This document shows, piece after piece, positions 9,501 through 17,446 of a DNA stretch of 64,000 bases. The DNA comes from Thermohalobaculum sp039805905. Lineage in GTDB: Bacteria; Pseudomonadota; Alphaproteobacteria; Rhodobacterales; Rhodobacteraceae. The position numbers and the translations under genes are program-made. The notes beneath the pieces were generated by a model. That model was not told the DNA's origin and searched no databases. It saw nothing but the letters and a program-made list of their open reading frames with translations. The DNA is taken from the NCBI GenBank assembly GCA_039805905.1, contig JBDIVM010000015.1, positions 1-64,000 of the forward strand, given 5' to 3'. Every line of letters begins with the position of its first letter. The first letter of the stretch is position 1.

Positions 9501-9597
9501 GGAGGTGGTCGCCGAGCAGCGCGACCGCCTCGCCGCCGCGCTGGCCGAGCGCGAGCGGCTCGAGGCGGCGCGACGGAGGCTGTCGGACCTTTCGTAG
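6544..9597 (+). CDS. valS: Valyl-tRNA synthetase
   Basis: A 1017-residue class I synthetase that charges tRNA-Val. The HIGH box reads HMGH near residues 51-54, inside NVTGSLHMGHALNNTL. The CP1 editing domain follows (ATTRPETMLGD, then DFNDYGVARRNG). RQLWWGHQIPVWYG precedes the catalytic core, DVLDTWFSSALWPFSTLGW is present, and the KMSKS loop is intact (KKMSKSLGN near 663). A coiled-coil tail (LEKALAKLGKE, then ERFLANAPEEVV) ends the protein. It is longer than usual because of an AT-rich in-frame stretch at about residues 500-570 (8041-8260), described as a finding, and a Gly/Ser-rich segment near residue 400. The synthetase signatures are complete, so it is presumed functional. The popZ-like gene lies upstream. 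Confidence 0.97.
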   Translation: MDKTFDAAEAEGRIYARWEATGCFHAGANAKPGAEPFCIVIPPPNVTGSLHMGHALNNTLQDILIRWKRMQGFDTLWQPGTDHAGIATQMVVERKLAEEGNASRREMGREAFVARVWEWKEQSGGQILNQLKRLGASCDWSRDRFTMDEGLSRAVLKVFVQLYNEGLIYRGKRLVNWDPQFETAISDLEVENVEIDGHMWHFKYPLAGGETYEYVEKDADGNVTLREVRDYISIATTRPETMLGDGAVAVHPSDARYAPIVGKLCEIPVGPKQHRRLIPIITDEYPDPSFGSGAVKITGAHDFNDYGVARRNGIPCYRLMDTRAAMRTDGAPYADCAALAQKIVEGARMSEAEIDAINLVPDDLRGLDRYEARRRVIEQITAEGLAVMVPDTDRRVGGSGSTEPGSRTDGEMVPLVESKKIMAPYGDRSKVIIEPMLTDQWFVDAATLAKPAVEFVRNGAVKFVPKAWENTYYHWMENIEPWCISRQLWWGHQIPVWYGPSKEDFENLPVKTFGAIEFFKNYGKFFCAIAEKDMLKEARIYYGEDVKIEVAPDFNPGLAYTIEGGGLRKPERVVLCRDPDVLDTWFSSALWPFSTLGWPDQTPELARYYPTSVLVTGFDIIFFWVARMMMDGLHFMKDTEGKPLKPFDTVYVHALVRDEHGKKMSKSLGNVIDPLELIDQYGADALRFTLASMAAMGRDIKLAVSRVEGYRNFGTKLWNAARFAEMNGCRPVPGFDPRGVTQTVNRWIVGETARIAAATHAALEGFRFNDAANGLYAHVWGVFCDWYVELSKPLLQGKDAEARDETRATMAWALDQCLKLLHPVMPFITEELWGQIAPRETMLVHADWPVLPADLADPAADAEMGWVIKVIEGVRSIRAEMNVPGGAQIPMVVTGAGEAVSERLARNGALIGRLARLSGIELAGQVPKGAVTLAMEDCAIGLPLAGVIDVAAETARLEKALAKLGKETGGLEAKLANERFLANAPEEVVAEQRDRLAAALAERERLEAARRRLSDLS

Positions 9598-9690
9598 GGC
9601 CGGATTTGTCCCGTCCGCGAATGACGTGCATCAAACGGACCTTCGCATCACGCAGGTGATCCGCCTTATGTGCCAATGACTTGAATGCCT

Positions 9691-9713
9691 GCACGCTGTG
9701 TTACACACCGTGC
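9691..9713. terminator. Intergenic hairpin between convergent valS and CPBP genes
   Basis: GCACGCTGTG-TTA-CACACCGTGC forms a 10-bp stem with one mismatch and a three-base loop in the 125-bp gap between two genes that end towards each other. It may act as a terminator for either strand, but no T-run follows on either side. Confidence 0.35.
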
Positions 9714-9722
9714 CCGGGCAGT

Positions 9723-10637
9723 CTAGGTGACGGTCTCGCGTTCCCGGAACGGGCAGAGCGGGGACAGCACGAACAGCAGGATCGCCAGCGTCGAGAGCCC
9801 GTCGGCCATGAACAGCACTTTGGCCAGCGCGCCGTCATAGAGGTAGAGTTGTGTTCCCTCGATGATGCCCTCGAGCCCGATTCCCGAGAGCGAGAACATG
9901 TTCATCGCCGTATGCAGCCCCATTGCCGCCGCGAGGCTGCCCGTGCGCCAGACCAGTGCCGCCGCCGCGAGTCCGAAGAGGGTGGTCACCGCCACATAGT
10001 GGATGCCGATGCCCAGCGCCGCGCCGTTCGAATAGTGCGCGAGCCCGAACAGGAAGCCGGGCAGCGCCGCCCAGATCGCCGGGCTTCGCCAGCGAGCGGC
10101 AAGCTGCTGCAGCAGATAGCCGCGGAACACCAGTTCCTCGGCCGAGGCCTGGAAGAAGACCAGCACCAGGAGCGGCAGGAACGCCGCCGCCCAGGCGCCG
10201 AACGAGAGACCGGTGCGCTCCGGCAGGCCGACGACGGCGCCGCCGATGATGATCGTGATGGCCCAGAACCCGACGGCGATGCCCGCGCCGCCCATGAACT
10301 CGCCCCAGCGTATCCGGCCCTCGGGCGAAAGCAGGCTGCCGAGGGTCTGCCGGTGCAGGAGCCGCATGGTCACCCAAACCGCCGGCCAGATGCCGGCAAA
10401 GGTGAGAAGCTGGAAGATCACCGCTGCCGGCGACTTGCTGGCGACGAAACCCTTCAGCGCATCGAGCGCCAGCGGAACCGGGTCGCCGGCCGACATGCGC
10501 CAGAGCACGAAGCCCGACATCACGAGGACGGTCCAGAGGAACCATCCGGCAACGATCATGCCGATGCCGAGGAACAGGCGCCACAGACCCGGCCGCGCGC
10601 GCGCCGGCGCGACATAGTGTTCGAACGGAGACGCCAT
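9723..10637 (-). CDS. CPBP family intramembrane metalloprotease
   Basis: A 304-residue polytopic membrane protein with about eight hydrophobic segments. The CPBP (CAAX protease/Abi) signature is clear: the paired Glu box ASAEELVFRGYLLQ near residues 164-177, followed by a histidine motif in FLFGLAHYSNG and another in GLHTAMNMFSL. In this family the Glu and His residues form a membrane-embedded protease site; bacterial members have been linked to peptide maturation or self-immunity. No bacteriocin or prenylation genes are adjacent, so the substrate is unknown. The gene ends against valS and is transcribed away from ilvD; the small gene upstream is on the same strand. Confidence 0.88.
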   Translation of the reverse strand: MASPFEHYVAPARARPGLWRLFLGIGMIVAGWFLWTVLVMSGFVLWRMSAGDPVPLALDALKGFVASKSPAAVIFQLLTFAGIWPAVWVTMRLLHRQTLGSLLSPEGRIRWGEFMGGAGIAVGFWAITIIIGGAVVGLPERTGLSFGAWAAAFLPLLVLVFFQASAEELVFRGYLLQQLAARWRSPAIWAALPGFLFGLAHYSNGAALGIGIHYVAVTTLFGLAAAALVWRTGSLAAAMGLHTAMNMFSLSGIGLEGIIEGTQLYLYDGALAKVLFMADGLSTLAILLFVLSPLCPFRERETVT

Positions 10638-10693
10638 GATCCGGCACCCGGGTTGCGATTGGACGGACGGCGGCCAATATCCTGGTCGATCAT

Positions 10694-10712
10694 GGCCAGA
10701 TTAAGTCTGGCC
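10694..10712 (-). terminator. Hairpin downstream of the 69-residue protein gene
   Basis: GGCCAGA-TTAAG-TCTGGCC is a perfect 7-bp stem located 18 bases beyond the stop codon of the small minus-strand gene and upstream of the CPBP gene. It lacks a T-run, so its terminator role is only suggested by position. Confidence 0.3.
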
Positions 10713-10729
10713 TCGACGGCGGTATATGC

Positions 10730-10939
10730 TCAGAAGCCAGGGCTTTTCCGGCCGATCTTGAGGAACTGCGAGACCCGCGCACCCGCTGCCTGGCCTTCGT
10801 CCTTGCGTGCGTCCTTGGTCATCTGAAGGACCTTGGGGTCGGTCAGATCGTCAGCCTGCTCGCGCGCGATGCGCGCATATTCGGTGGCCGCCTTCGCGTC
10901 GTCCCGTGCATGATCGTGGTCGAGCGGATGCTTGCTCAT
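10730..10939 (-). CDS. Small charged protein of unknown function
   Basis: A 69-residue, very hydrophilic protein with many Asp, Arg, Lys and Ala residues. It starts MSKHPLDHDHARDDAKAA and is predicted to be largely helical (EYARIAREQADDLTDPKVLQ). No signal peptide, membrane segment or known motif is recognisable. A good ribosome site (GGGAGA, about 8 bases before the ATG) and a start in an AT-richer intergenic region support a real gene. The sequence before the start contains TATGGT/TATGAT-like hexamers that could form a promoter. It is divergent from ilvD. Confidence 0.6.
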   Translation of the reverse strand: MSKHPLDHDHARDDAKAATEYARIAREQADDLTDPKVLQMTKDARKDEGQAAGARVSQFLKIGRKSPGF

Positions 10940-11163
10940 GGCTGATCTCCCGTTTCGGTTTCTACTTCAGTTCCGCAGGCATCGTATCATACCATACTGG
11001 TCGATCGCGCATCGGATTCATCCCCCTGACGCGGCTCCCTGACCGAGTTCGCTTCCGCTGTCCCGTGCCGCGACGCCATAAGCGCTGGCATCTCCCGGTT
11101 CGCCCGGCTAGGGTTTGCAGCGATGGGCCCCGACTGACGACCCCGCAGGAGGCGGAACGACGG

Positions 11164-12891
11164 ATGGACGCGAAGACTTTCGACAATAGAAGGCTGGTGA
11201 GCCGGCATGTGACCGAGGGCCCCGCTCGGGCGCCGCACCGGTCATATTTCTACGCGATGGGGCTCAGCGACGAGGAGATCCACCGCCCGTTCGTCGGTGT
11301 TGCCACCTGCTGGAACGAGGCAGCACCCTGCAACATCGCCCTGAACCGGCAGGCGCAGGCGGTCAAGCTCGGCGTCAAGGAGGAGCAGGGCACCCCCCGC
11401 GAATTCACCACCATCACCGTGACCGATGGCATCGCCATGGGCCATGAGGGGATGAAGTCGTCGCTGGTCTCGCGCGAGGTGATCGCGGATTCGGTCGAAC
11501 TTACCATGCGCGGCCACGCCTATGATGCGCTGGTCGGCCTCGCCGGCTGCGACAAGAGCCTGCCGGGGATGATGATGGCCATGGTGCGCCTGAACGTGTC
11601 CTCGGTGTTCCTCTATGGCGGCTCGATCCTGCCGGGGCGCTACGAGGGCCGCGACGTGACGGTGCAGGATGTGTTCGAGGCGGTGGGTCAACACCAGGCA
11701 GGCACGCTGTCGGATTGTGCGCTCCACAAGCTCGAGGCGGTGGCCTGTCCCTCGGCCGGTGCCTGCGGCGGCCAGTTCACTGCAAACACCATGGCCTGCG
11801 TCGCCGAGGCGATCGGGCTCGCCCTGCCGAACTCCTCGGGCGCCCCGGCGCCCTATGAGAGCCGCGATCAGTATGCCAAAGCCAGTGGCCGGGCGGTCAT
11901 GAAATTGCTGGCACACGGAATCCGCGCCCGCGACGTGGTGACCCTCAAGTCGCTGGAAAATGCCGCCCGCGTCGTCGCCTGCACCGGCGGATCGACCAAT
12001 GCCGGGCTGCACCTGCCGGCAATCGCGCATGAGGCGGGGATCAAGTTCGATCTGTTCGATGTCTGCGAGATCTTCCGCTCGACGCCCTATTTCGTCGACC
12101 TGAAGCCTGGCGGGAAGTATGTCGCGAAGGATCTCTACGAGGCCGGCGGCGTGCCGGTGGTGATGAAGGAACTGCTGAGGGCCGGCCTCCTGCACGGCGA
12201 CTGCATCACCGCGACGGGCAGGACCGTGGCCGAGAACCTTGCCGAGATCCGGGGCGAGCCGGATGGCCGGGTGATCTATCCGATCTCGAAGCCGCTGTCG
12301 CCCACGGGTGGCGTGGTCGGGCTGAAGGGCAACCTCGCCCCCGAAGGCGCCATCGTGAAGGTCGCCGGGATGAAGAAGATCAAGTTCGAGGGCCCGGCCC
12401 GGGTCTTCGAGAACGAGGAGGATGCCTTCGCCGCGGTCCAGCGGCGCGACTACAGGGAAGGCGAGGTTCTGGTGATCCGCAACGAGGGCCCCCGGGGCGG
12501 GCCGGGCATGCGCGAGATGCTGGCGACCACGGCGGCGATTTCCGGCCAGGGGATGGGCTCGAAGGTGGCGCTGATCACCGATGGCCGCTTCTCGGGCGCG
12601 ACCCGCGGCTTCTGCGTGGGCCATGTCGGGCCCGAGGCTGCTGTCGGTGGACCGATCGCGCTGCTGCGCAATGGCGACATCATCCAGATCGACGCCGGGA
12701 AGGGAACTCTGACCGTCAAGCTGTCCGCAAGGGAGCTTCGCGAGCGCCGCAAGGCGTGGAAGGGACCGCGCGAGACTCTGTACGGTTCCGGTGCGCTGTG
12801 GAAGTACGCCCAGCTCGTCGGCTCGACCAAGGAGGGCGCGGTGACCCACCCGGGCAAGGCCGGAGAACGCCACGTCTACGCCGACCTCTGA
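11164..12891 (+). CDS. ilvD: Dihydroxy-acid dehydratase
   Basis: A 575-residue IlvD/Edd family enzyme, which dehydrates 2,3-dihydroxy-3-methyl(iso)valerate in isoleucine, valine and leucine synthesis. Three Cys residues at the expected cluster positions are present, in ATCWNEAAPC, GLAGCDKSLPG and CPSAGACGGQ. The GGSTNAGLHLPA and TDGRFSGATRGF motifs are conserved. AGGAGG 11 bases upstream fixes the ATG at 11164. The about 220-bp leader from 10940 shows no attenuator or leader peptide that I can recognise. The lipoprotein gene starts 4 bases after the stop and may be co-transcribed. Some homologues prefer sugar acids; the residues seen do not exclude that, but the overall sequence is of the IlvD type. 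Confidence 0.9.
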   Translation: MDAKTFDNRRLVSRHVTEGPARAPHRSYFYAMGLSDEEIHRPFVGVATCWNEAAPCNIALNRQAQAVKLGVKEEQGTPREFTTITVTDGIAMGHEGMKSSLVSREVIADSVELTMRGHAYDALVGLAGCDKSLPGMMMAMVRLNVSSVFLYGGSILPGRYEGRDVTVQDVFEAVGQHQAGTLSDCALHKLEAVACPSAGACGGQFTANTMACVAEAIGLALPNSSGAPAPYESRDQYAKASGRAVMKLLAHGIRARDVVTLKSLENAARVVACTGGSTNAGLHLPAIAHEAGIKFDLFDVCEIFRSTPYFVDLKPGGKYVAKDLYEAGGVPVVMKELLRAGLLHGDCITATGRTVAENLAEIRGEPDGRVIYPISKPLSPTGGVVGLKGNLAPEGAIVKVAGMKKIKFEGPARVFENEEDAFAAVQRRDYREGEVLVIRNEGPRGGPGMREMLATTAAISGQGMGSKVALITDGRFSGATRGFCVGHVGPEAAVGGPIALLRNGDIIQIDAGKGTLTVKLSARELRERRKAWKGPRETLYGSGALWKYAQLVGSTKEGAVTHPGKAGERHVYADL

Positions 12892-12895
12892 GCGG

Positions 12896-13990
12896 GTGCC
12901 GGCGGTGCGACTGCGTCGCGGGAGCGGGGACGCCATAGGCTGGTGCCGGCTTGCCGCCGCAGTCGCGGCGATGCTGCTGTCGGGCTGTGCCGGACTCGGG
13001 CCGGCAGGCCGGAGCACTGTCGCCGACGAACTGCTGCGGATCAGGGGCGAGACGGGGATAGCGCTCGTCTCGGCAGAACCGGCGAGGGCTGTCTTTGCCG
13101 TGCGGGGCGAGCGGGTGGTGATCGCGCCGCCCGCCGGCTATTGCCTCGATCAGCAGTCGATCGAGATTGCCGGGAGCACGGCCTTCTCCCTCGTGGCCGA
13201 CTGCCTGGCCGCGGGCCCGTCCGGCGTGGCCGAGAGTGACGGCAACGGCAACCTCGTCGCGATTTCGCTGCCGCGCAGTTTCCCCGGGATTCTGACCTAC
13301 TCGATCGCCTCGGATGTTGCGCTGAAGCCAGGTGGCGCGGGGCTCGACAGCTTCGGGCGGGCGCTCGAAGGCCCGTCTGGCCGGGCTCTTCTGCGGCGCG
13401 GCAACGGTGTTGGCGCACGGGTGGTCGAGCGCCGGCAGATCGGGGGCACAGTCTATGTTCTCGCCGAGGAGGATGCGGAAGGGGCGGCGATCTTCACCCC
13501 CCGCTTCTGGCGCGCCTTTGCGATGGTATCCGGGCGTCTCGTGATGGCGACTGTGAGCGGCTTCAGCGATCGGCCCGTCGACGAGCAGGCAATGCTCAAT
13601 TTCCTCGCGCGCGGCATGACGGCGCTGCATGCGGCGAACGGGAGCAGCCCGGACGCGGAGGAAACCCGCATGGCCGGCAGCTTCGAACCGGCATTGCCGA
13701 CCCTGCCGTCGGCCGGGACCGGCGACGGAGAGCCGGAAACGGCTCTGGCCGAAGCCCAGGCCGACCTGGTTTCCGACGGAGAGGATCCCGTCCACGCGCC
13801 GCTGCCGCCGGCCCGCACCCGCGGGGTCCGAGTCGCCACGGCGGCATCTGTCCTCGCCGCTGCGCCGGCGCCAAGTCCGGTCCGCAGGGCCGAGGTCATC
13901 GCATTGCCGACCGCGACGGTCGCCCTCGCGGCTGCGGGCAGCTCGCTGGCACCCGTCGTCGCGCCGGCCGCGTCCGTGAAACCGCGCTGA
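12896..13990 (+). CDS. Putative lipoprotein of unknown function
   Basis: A 364-residue predicted lipoprotein. After a basic N-terminus a hydrophobic stretch ends in a lipobox, MLLSGCAG, with the lipidated Cys near residue 29. The central part (to about residue 235) is a mixed alpha/beta region with no motif I know; it includes a pair of Cys residues in GYCLDQQ and VADCLAAG that could form a disulfide. The last 110 residues are rich in Ala, Pro, Val and Ser and look disordered. GTG starts at 12896 or 12905 are both possible. The spacing of 4 bases from ilvD suggests co-transcription. It converges with xth. Confidence 0.7.
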   Translation: MPAVRLRRGSGDAIGWCRLAAAVAAMLLSGCAGLGPAGRSTVADELLRIRGETGIALVSAEPARAVFAVRGERVVIAPPAGYCLDQQSIEIAGSTAFSLVADCLAAGPSGVAESDGNGNLVAISLPRSFPGILTYSIASDVALKPGGAGLDSFGRALEGPSGRALLRRGNGVGARVVERRQIGGTVYVLAEEDAEGAAIFTPRFWRAFAMVSGRLVMATVSGFSDRPVDEQAMLNFLARGMTALHAANGSSPDAEETRMAGSFEPALPTLPSAGTGDGEPETALAEAQADLVSDGEDPVHAPLPPARTRGVRVATAASVLAAAPAPSPVRRAEVIALPTATVALAAAGSSLAPVVAPAASVKPR

Positions 13991-13999
13991 GCCTCACCT

Positions 14000-14782
14000 T
14001 CACAGATCGAGGTCCACCCAGATCGGCGCGTGGTCCGAGGGTCTCTCGCGCCCGCGCATCGTGCTGTCGGCGCCGGCCGCCGCGAGCCGGTCGGCGGCCT
14101 GTGGGGTCAGCAGCAGATGGTCGATGCGGATGCCGTCGTTGCGCTCCCAGGCGCCGCGCTGGTAGTCCCAGAAGCTGTAGACGTGGTCTGCCTGGGTCGT
14201 TTCCCGGATCGCATCCGCAAAGCCCAGATTGACGATGCGGCGGAAGGCGGCGCGGCTTTCCGGCAGGAACAGCGCGTCATCCGTCCAGTTCTCCGGGTTC
14301 TCGGCATCGCGCGGCTCGGGGATCACGTTGTAGTCGCCTGCCACGATCGCGATTTCCTCACCCGCCAGGAGCCTCCTCGCCCGGTTCTCGAGCCGCGCCA
14401 TCCAGGCGAGCTTGTAGTCGAACTTCGGGCCCGGGGCAGGATTGCCGTTCGGCAGGTAGAGATTGCAGACCCTGATTGCCGCGTCCCTGCCGCTGACGGT
14501 CGCCTCGATCCAGCGCGCCTGGTCGTCGGAGTCGTCGCCCGGAAGGCCGCGCGTCACGTCCTCGATCGGGAGCTTCGAGAGGATGGCGACGCCGTTGAAG
14601 CTTTTCTGGCCGTGGGTCGCCACGTTGTAGCCCAGCGTCTCGATCTCCACGCGAGGGAAGGCTTCGTCTACCGACTTGATCTCCTGCAGCAGGGCCACGT
14701 CGGGGGCCGTCTCGGCCAGCCATTCAAGCAGGGCGGGCAGGCGGGCCCTGATGCCATTGATGTTGAAGGTGGCGATCTTCAT
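14000..14782 (-). CDS. xth: Exodeoxyribonuclease III (AP endonuclease)
   Basis: A 260-residue member of the ExoIII/AP-endonuclease family, which cuts at abasic sites and removes 3' blocks during base excision repair. Conserved motifs are present in order: KIATFNINGIRARLPAL, LLQEIKSVDEAFP with the metal-binding Glu, NGVAILSKLP, VCNLYLPNG, VAGDYNVIP, GIRIDHLLL and RPSDHAPIWVDLDL with the catalytic Asp-His. The length matches the family. The gene follows recQ on the same strand after 59 bases, so two repair genes may be co-expressed. Confidence 0.95.
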   Translation of the reverse strand: MKIATFNINGIRARLPALLEWLAETAPDVALLQEIKSVDEAFPRVEIETLGYNVATHGQKSFNGVAILSKLPIEDVTRGLPGDDSDDQARWIEATVSGRDAAIRVCNLYLPNGNPAPGPKFDYKLAWMARLENRARRLLAGEEIAIVAGDYNVIPEPRDAENPENWTDDALFLPESRAAFRRIVNLGFADAIRETTQADHVYSFWDYQRGAWERNDGIRIDHLLLTPQAADRLAAAGADSTMRGRERPSDHAPIWVDLDL

Positions 14783-14841
14783 GGCCTGCTCCCCGGCTCG
14801 ATCAGGCGCGAGCCTACATGCTGCGCCAGCGGAGGCGCAAC

Positions 14842-16902
14842 TCAGTCCCCGACCGCTGCGATTGCGGCAAGGAATGCGGCGCCAAAGCGTTCGGTCTTCA
14901 GCGCCCCGACGCCAGGGATGCGTTCGAGCGCCCCAAGGTCGCGCGGCCTTGTCTCGGCGATCTTCGCCAGTGTCGTGTTCGTGCAGACCAGAAACCGGTC
15001 GGTCCCGTTCGCACCCCGGATGAGCCCGGCCTGGGCCGCGAGCAGCGCATCGAACAGCGTCGCCGCCGGGTCCCCGGAAAGCCTGCGCCGTGCCGGGTGG
15101 GGGAGGGCGACCGGTCCCGCCGCGACCACCTCGAGGAAGTCGCGGCCGAAGCTTTCGAGCTTCTTCGCGCCGACGCCGGTGCATTGCGCCAGGTCGTCGT
15201 GCGTCTGTGGCTTGCGGGTGGCGATGTCGATCAGCGTCGCGTCGTGGAAGATCACATAGGCCGGCACCCCGCGGGCCCGGGCGAGTTCGGCGCGCTTTGC
15301 CCGCAGCGCCTCGAAGAGTTCGTCATCCTCGGGTCCGAGCCCGGCTACCATGCGGGCCTTCGCCAGCTTCGGTGCCCGCGGGCGTCCGAGGGCGTCCTGA
15401 CGCAGCATCACCGTCTCCGCACCGCGCAGCACCCGGCGCCCTGCGTCGGACACCTGCCAGCTTCCGGCCTCGGTCACCGTGGCAAGGCCGAGCGCACAGA
15501 CCTGGCGGAAGATCGCCCGCCACCGGGCGCGCTCGAAACCGGCACCGGCACCGAAGGTGCGGATGCGGTCGTGGCCGAACTGGATCAACCGCTCGGTTGC
15601 CTCGCCACGCAGCACCGAGATCAGGTGCTCGACTCCGAAACGCTCGCCGGTGCGGAGCATGGCGGAGAGCGCCTTCTGCACCGCCTCGGTGCCGTCGAAC
15701 CGCTCCGGCGGCTCGCGGCAGAGGTCGCAGTTGCCGCAGGGCGCGGTGCCCTCCTCGCCAAAATGGGCGAGCAACACCTGCCTGCGGCAGTGCAGTGCCT
15801 CGGCCAGTGCGAGGAGCGCATTCAGGCGCTGGTGGTCGGCGCGCCTGCGCTCGGCGGGCGCGTCGGACTGGTCGATCTGCATCCGGCGGAGCCTGATGTC
15901 GTCGATGCCGTAGAGGGTCAGCGTATCCGCCGGCGCCCCGTCGCGGCCCGCGCGGCCGACCTCTTGGTAATAGGCCTCCATCGACTTTGGCAGGTCGGCA
16001 TGGACCACGAAACGCACGTCGGGCTTGTCCACCCCCATGCCGAAGGCGACGGTCGCGACCATGACCAGACCGTCCTCGCGGGTAAAGCGGTCCTGCCGCT
16101 CGCCCCGCGTCGTGGCGTCGAGCCCGGCATGGTAGGCGAGCGCCGGGACCCCGGCCCCGGCCAGCGCCGCCGCGACCGTCTCGGTCTTCCTGCGCGAGCC
16201 GCAATAGACGATCCCGGCCTGGCCCCTGCGGCGCCTGACGAAGTCGAGGATGCGGGCCTGCGGCGACTGCTTCGGCTCGAAGGCCAGATAGAGGTTCGGC
16301 CGGTCGAAGCCGCGCAGGAACACTTCCGGCGGCGCGGCGAACAGGCGCGACTGGATGTCGGCGCGGGTCTCGGCGTCGGCGGTCGCGGTGAAGGCGGCGG
16401 TCTGGACGTTGCCGAGGGCCTGTCGCAGAGCGCCGATGCGCAGGTAGTCAGGCCGGAAGTCGTGGCCCCACTGGCTCACGCAATGCGCTTCGTCGACCGC
16501 AATGAATTTCACCGCGGCCCGGCGCAGCAGCTTGACCGTGGCGTCACCGGCAAGCCGCTCGGGCGCCAGATAGAGGAGCCTCAGCCGCCCCGCCTCCAGC
16601 GCCTCGAACACCCGCCCGGTCTCGGAGGGGTCGTTGGCCGAGGTCAGCGCCCCGGCTTCGACGCCGGCCTCGCGCAGCGCCGACACCTGGTCGCGCATCA
16701 GCGCGATCAAGGGTGAGATCACCACCGTCAGCCCGCCCCGCCGGATCGCCGGAAGCTGGTAGCAGAGCGACTTGCCTCCGCCGGTCGGCATGATCGCCAG
16801 CACATCGCGCCCGGCGAGCATAGCGGCGACGATCTCTTCCTGCCCTGGCCGGAAAACATCGAAGCCGAAGACGGACTTCAGGAGCCGTCGAGTTTGCTGC
16901 AT
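14842..16902 (-). CDS. recQ: ATP-dependent DNA helicase RecQ
   Basis: A 686-residue RecQ helicase that unwinds DNA during recombination repair. Motifs in order: Walker A MPTGGGKSLCYQLP, DEAH box AVDEAHCVSQWGHDFRP, TAFTATAD, the aromatic-rich loop region, VATVAFGMGVDKPDVR and QEVGRAGRDG. A zinc-binding domain follows (CGNCDLC), then a winged helix. The C-terminus carries two HRDC-like domains, about residues 515-580 (DDLAQCTGVGAKKLESFG) and 610-680 (LGALERIPGVGALKTERFG); many RecQ proteins have one. Two GTG codons lie just upstream, but the ATG at 16902 has a GGGG stretch at good spacing. It is followed by xth. Confidence 0.95.
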   Translation of the reverse strand: MQQTRRLLKSVFGFDVFRPGQEEIVAAMLAGRDVLAIMPTGGGKSLCYQLPAIRRGGLTVVISPLIALMRDQVSALREAGVEAGALTSANDPSETGRVFEALEAGRLRLLYLAPERLAGDATVKLLRRAAVKFIAVDEAHCVSQWGHDFRPDYLRIGALRQALGNVQTAAFTATADAETRADIQSRLFAAPPEVFLRGFDRPNLYLAFEPKQSPQARILDFVRRRRGQAGIVYCGSRRKTETVAAALAGAGVPALAYHAGLDATTRGERQDRFTREDGLVMVATVAFGMGVDKPDVRFVVHADLPKSMEAYYQEVGRAGRDGAPADTLTLYGIDDIRLRRMQIDQSDAPAERRRADHQRLNALLALAEALHCRRQVLLAHFGEEGTAPCGNCDLCREPPERFDGTEAVQKALSAMLRTGERFGVEHLISVLRGEATERLIQFGHDRIRTFGAGAGFERARWRAIFRQVCALGLATVTEAGSWQVSDAGRRVLRGAETVMLRQDALGRPRAPKLAKARMVAGLGPEDDELFEALRAKRAELARARGVPAYVIFHDATLIDIATRKPQTHDDLAQCTGVGAKKLESFGRDFLEVVAAGPVALPHPARRRLSGDPAATLFDALLAAQAGLIRGANGTDRFLVCTNTTLAKIAETRPRDLGALERIPGVGALKTERFGAAFLAAIAAVGD

Positions 16903-16994
16903 CACCACCCCGGGGAATCGCTCGGGGTTACACTAGAGGTCCGGCGACGCGGTGTGAATTCACCAAGCGCCCGGATCTTCGGTGAGGCTGCGCT

Positions 16995-17330
16995 TCAGAC
17001 GGAAAAGCTGGTGCCGCAACCGCAAGTGGCGGTTGCGTTGGGGTTCTCGACATGGAACCGGGCGCCGATCAGTTCGTCCTTGAAGTCGATCACCGCACCC
17101 GAGAGGAAGGGGAGCGATTCCGGGTCGACCAGCACGCGCTGACCGTCGCGCTCGATCACCAGATCGCCCTCCGCGACCTGATCCTCGAGCTGGAAATCAT
17201 ATTGGAAGCCCGAGCAGCCGCCGCCCAGCACGGCAACGCGGAGCGCCTTCGCCTCACCGGAATCGCCGGCGATCTCGGCAAGCCGCGCGAAGGCGCGCTC
17301 GGTGACCCTGACCGGGATCGAAAGCTCCAT
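16995..17330 (-). CDS. erpA: A-type iron-sulfur carrier protein (ErpA/IscA-like)
   Basis: A 111-residue HesB/IscA-family protein that carries Fe-S clusters from the scaffold to target enzymes. The three invariant Cys residues are present: one in GGGCSGFQY and two in the C-terminal TCGCGTSFSV. Length and sequence fit the ErpA/IscA subgroup; which of the two cannot be decided here. It is divergent from dgt. A perfect 12-bp palindrome lies 34 bases upstream of its start. ilvD, an iron-sulfur enzyme, is a few kilobases away but not linked. Confidence 0.88.
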   Translation of the reverse strand: MELSIPVRVTERAFARLAEIAGDSGEAKALRVAVLGGGCSGFQYDFQLEDQVAEGDLVIERDGQRVLVDPESLPFLSGAVIDFKDELIGARFHVENPNATATCGCGTSFSV

Positions 17331-17363
17331 GATCGGCCTCTCTGGCTCCTGCGGGGCGCGAAT

Positions 17364-17375
17364 CGGTTATAACCG
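17364..17375. promoter_or_regulatory. 12-bp perfect palindrome between erpA and dgt
   Basis: CGGTTATAACCG is its own reverse complement and sits in the 116-bp divergent region, 34 bases from the erpA start and 72 from the dgt start. AT-rich symmetry in a GC-rich genome suggests a protein binding site. The factor is unknown; it does not match the Irr or RirA boxes I know. Confidence 0.35.
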
Positions 17376-17446
17376 GCTCGCAAATGCATCCGTGAAAGAT
17401 GTAACCACGACTGGCGGCGAGACAAGGGTCCGGGCAGGGAAGGGCG

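Noticed and set aside
11242..13017. Very long open frame on the minus strand opposite ilvD (591 codons)
   Set aside because: It mirrors ilvD codons in a GC-rich genome, has no recognisable domain and no ribosome site; ilvD itself is fully conserved.
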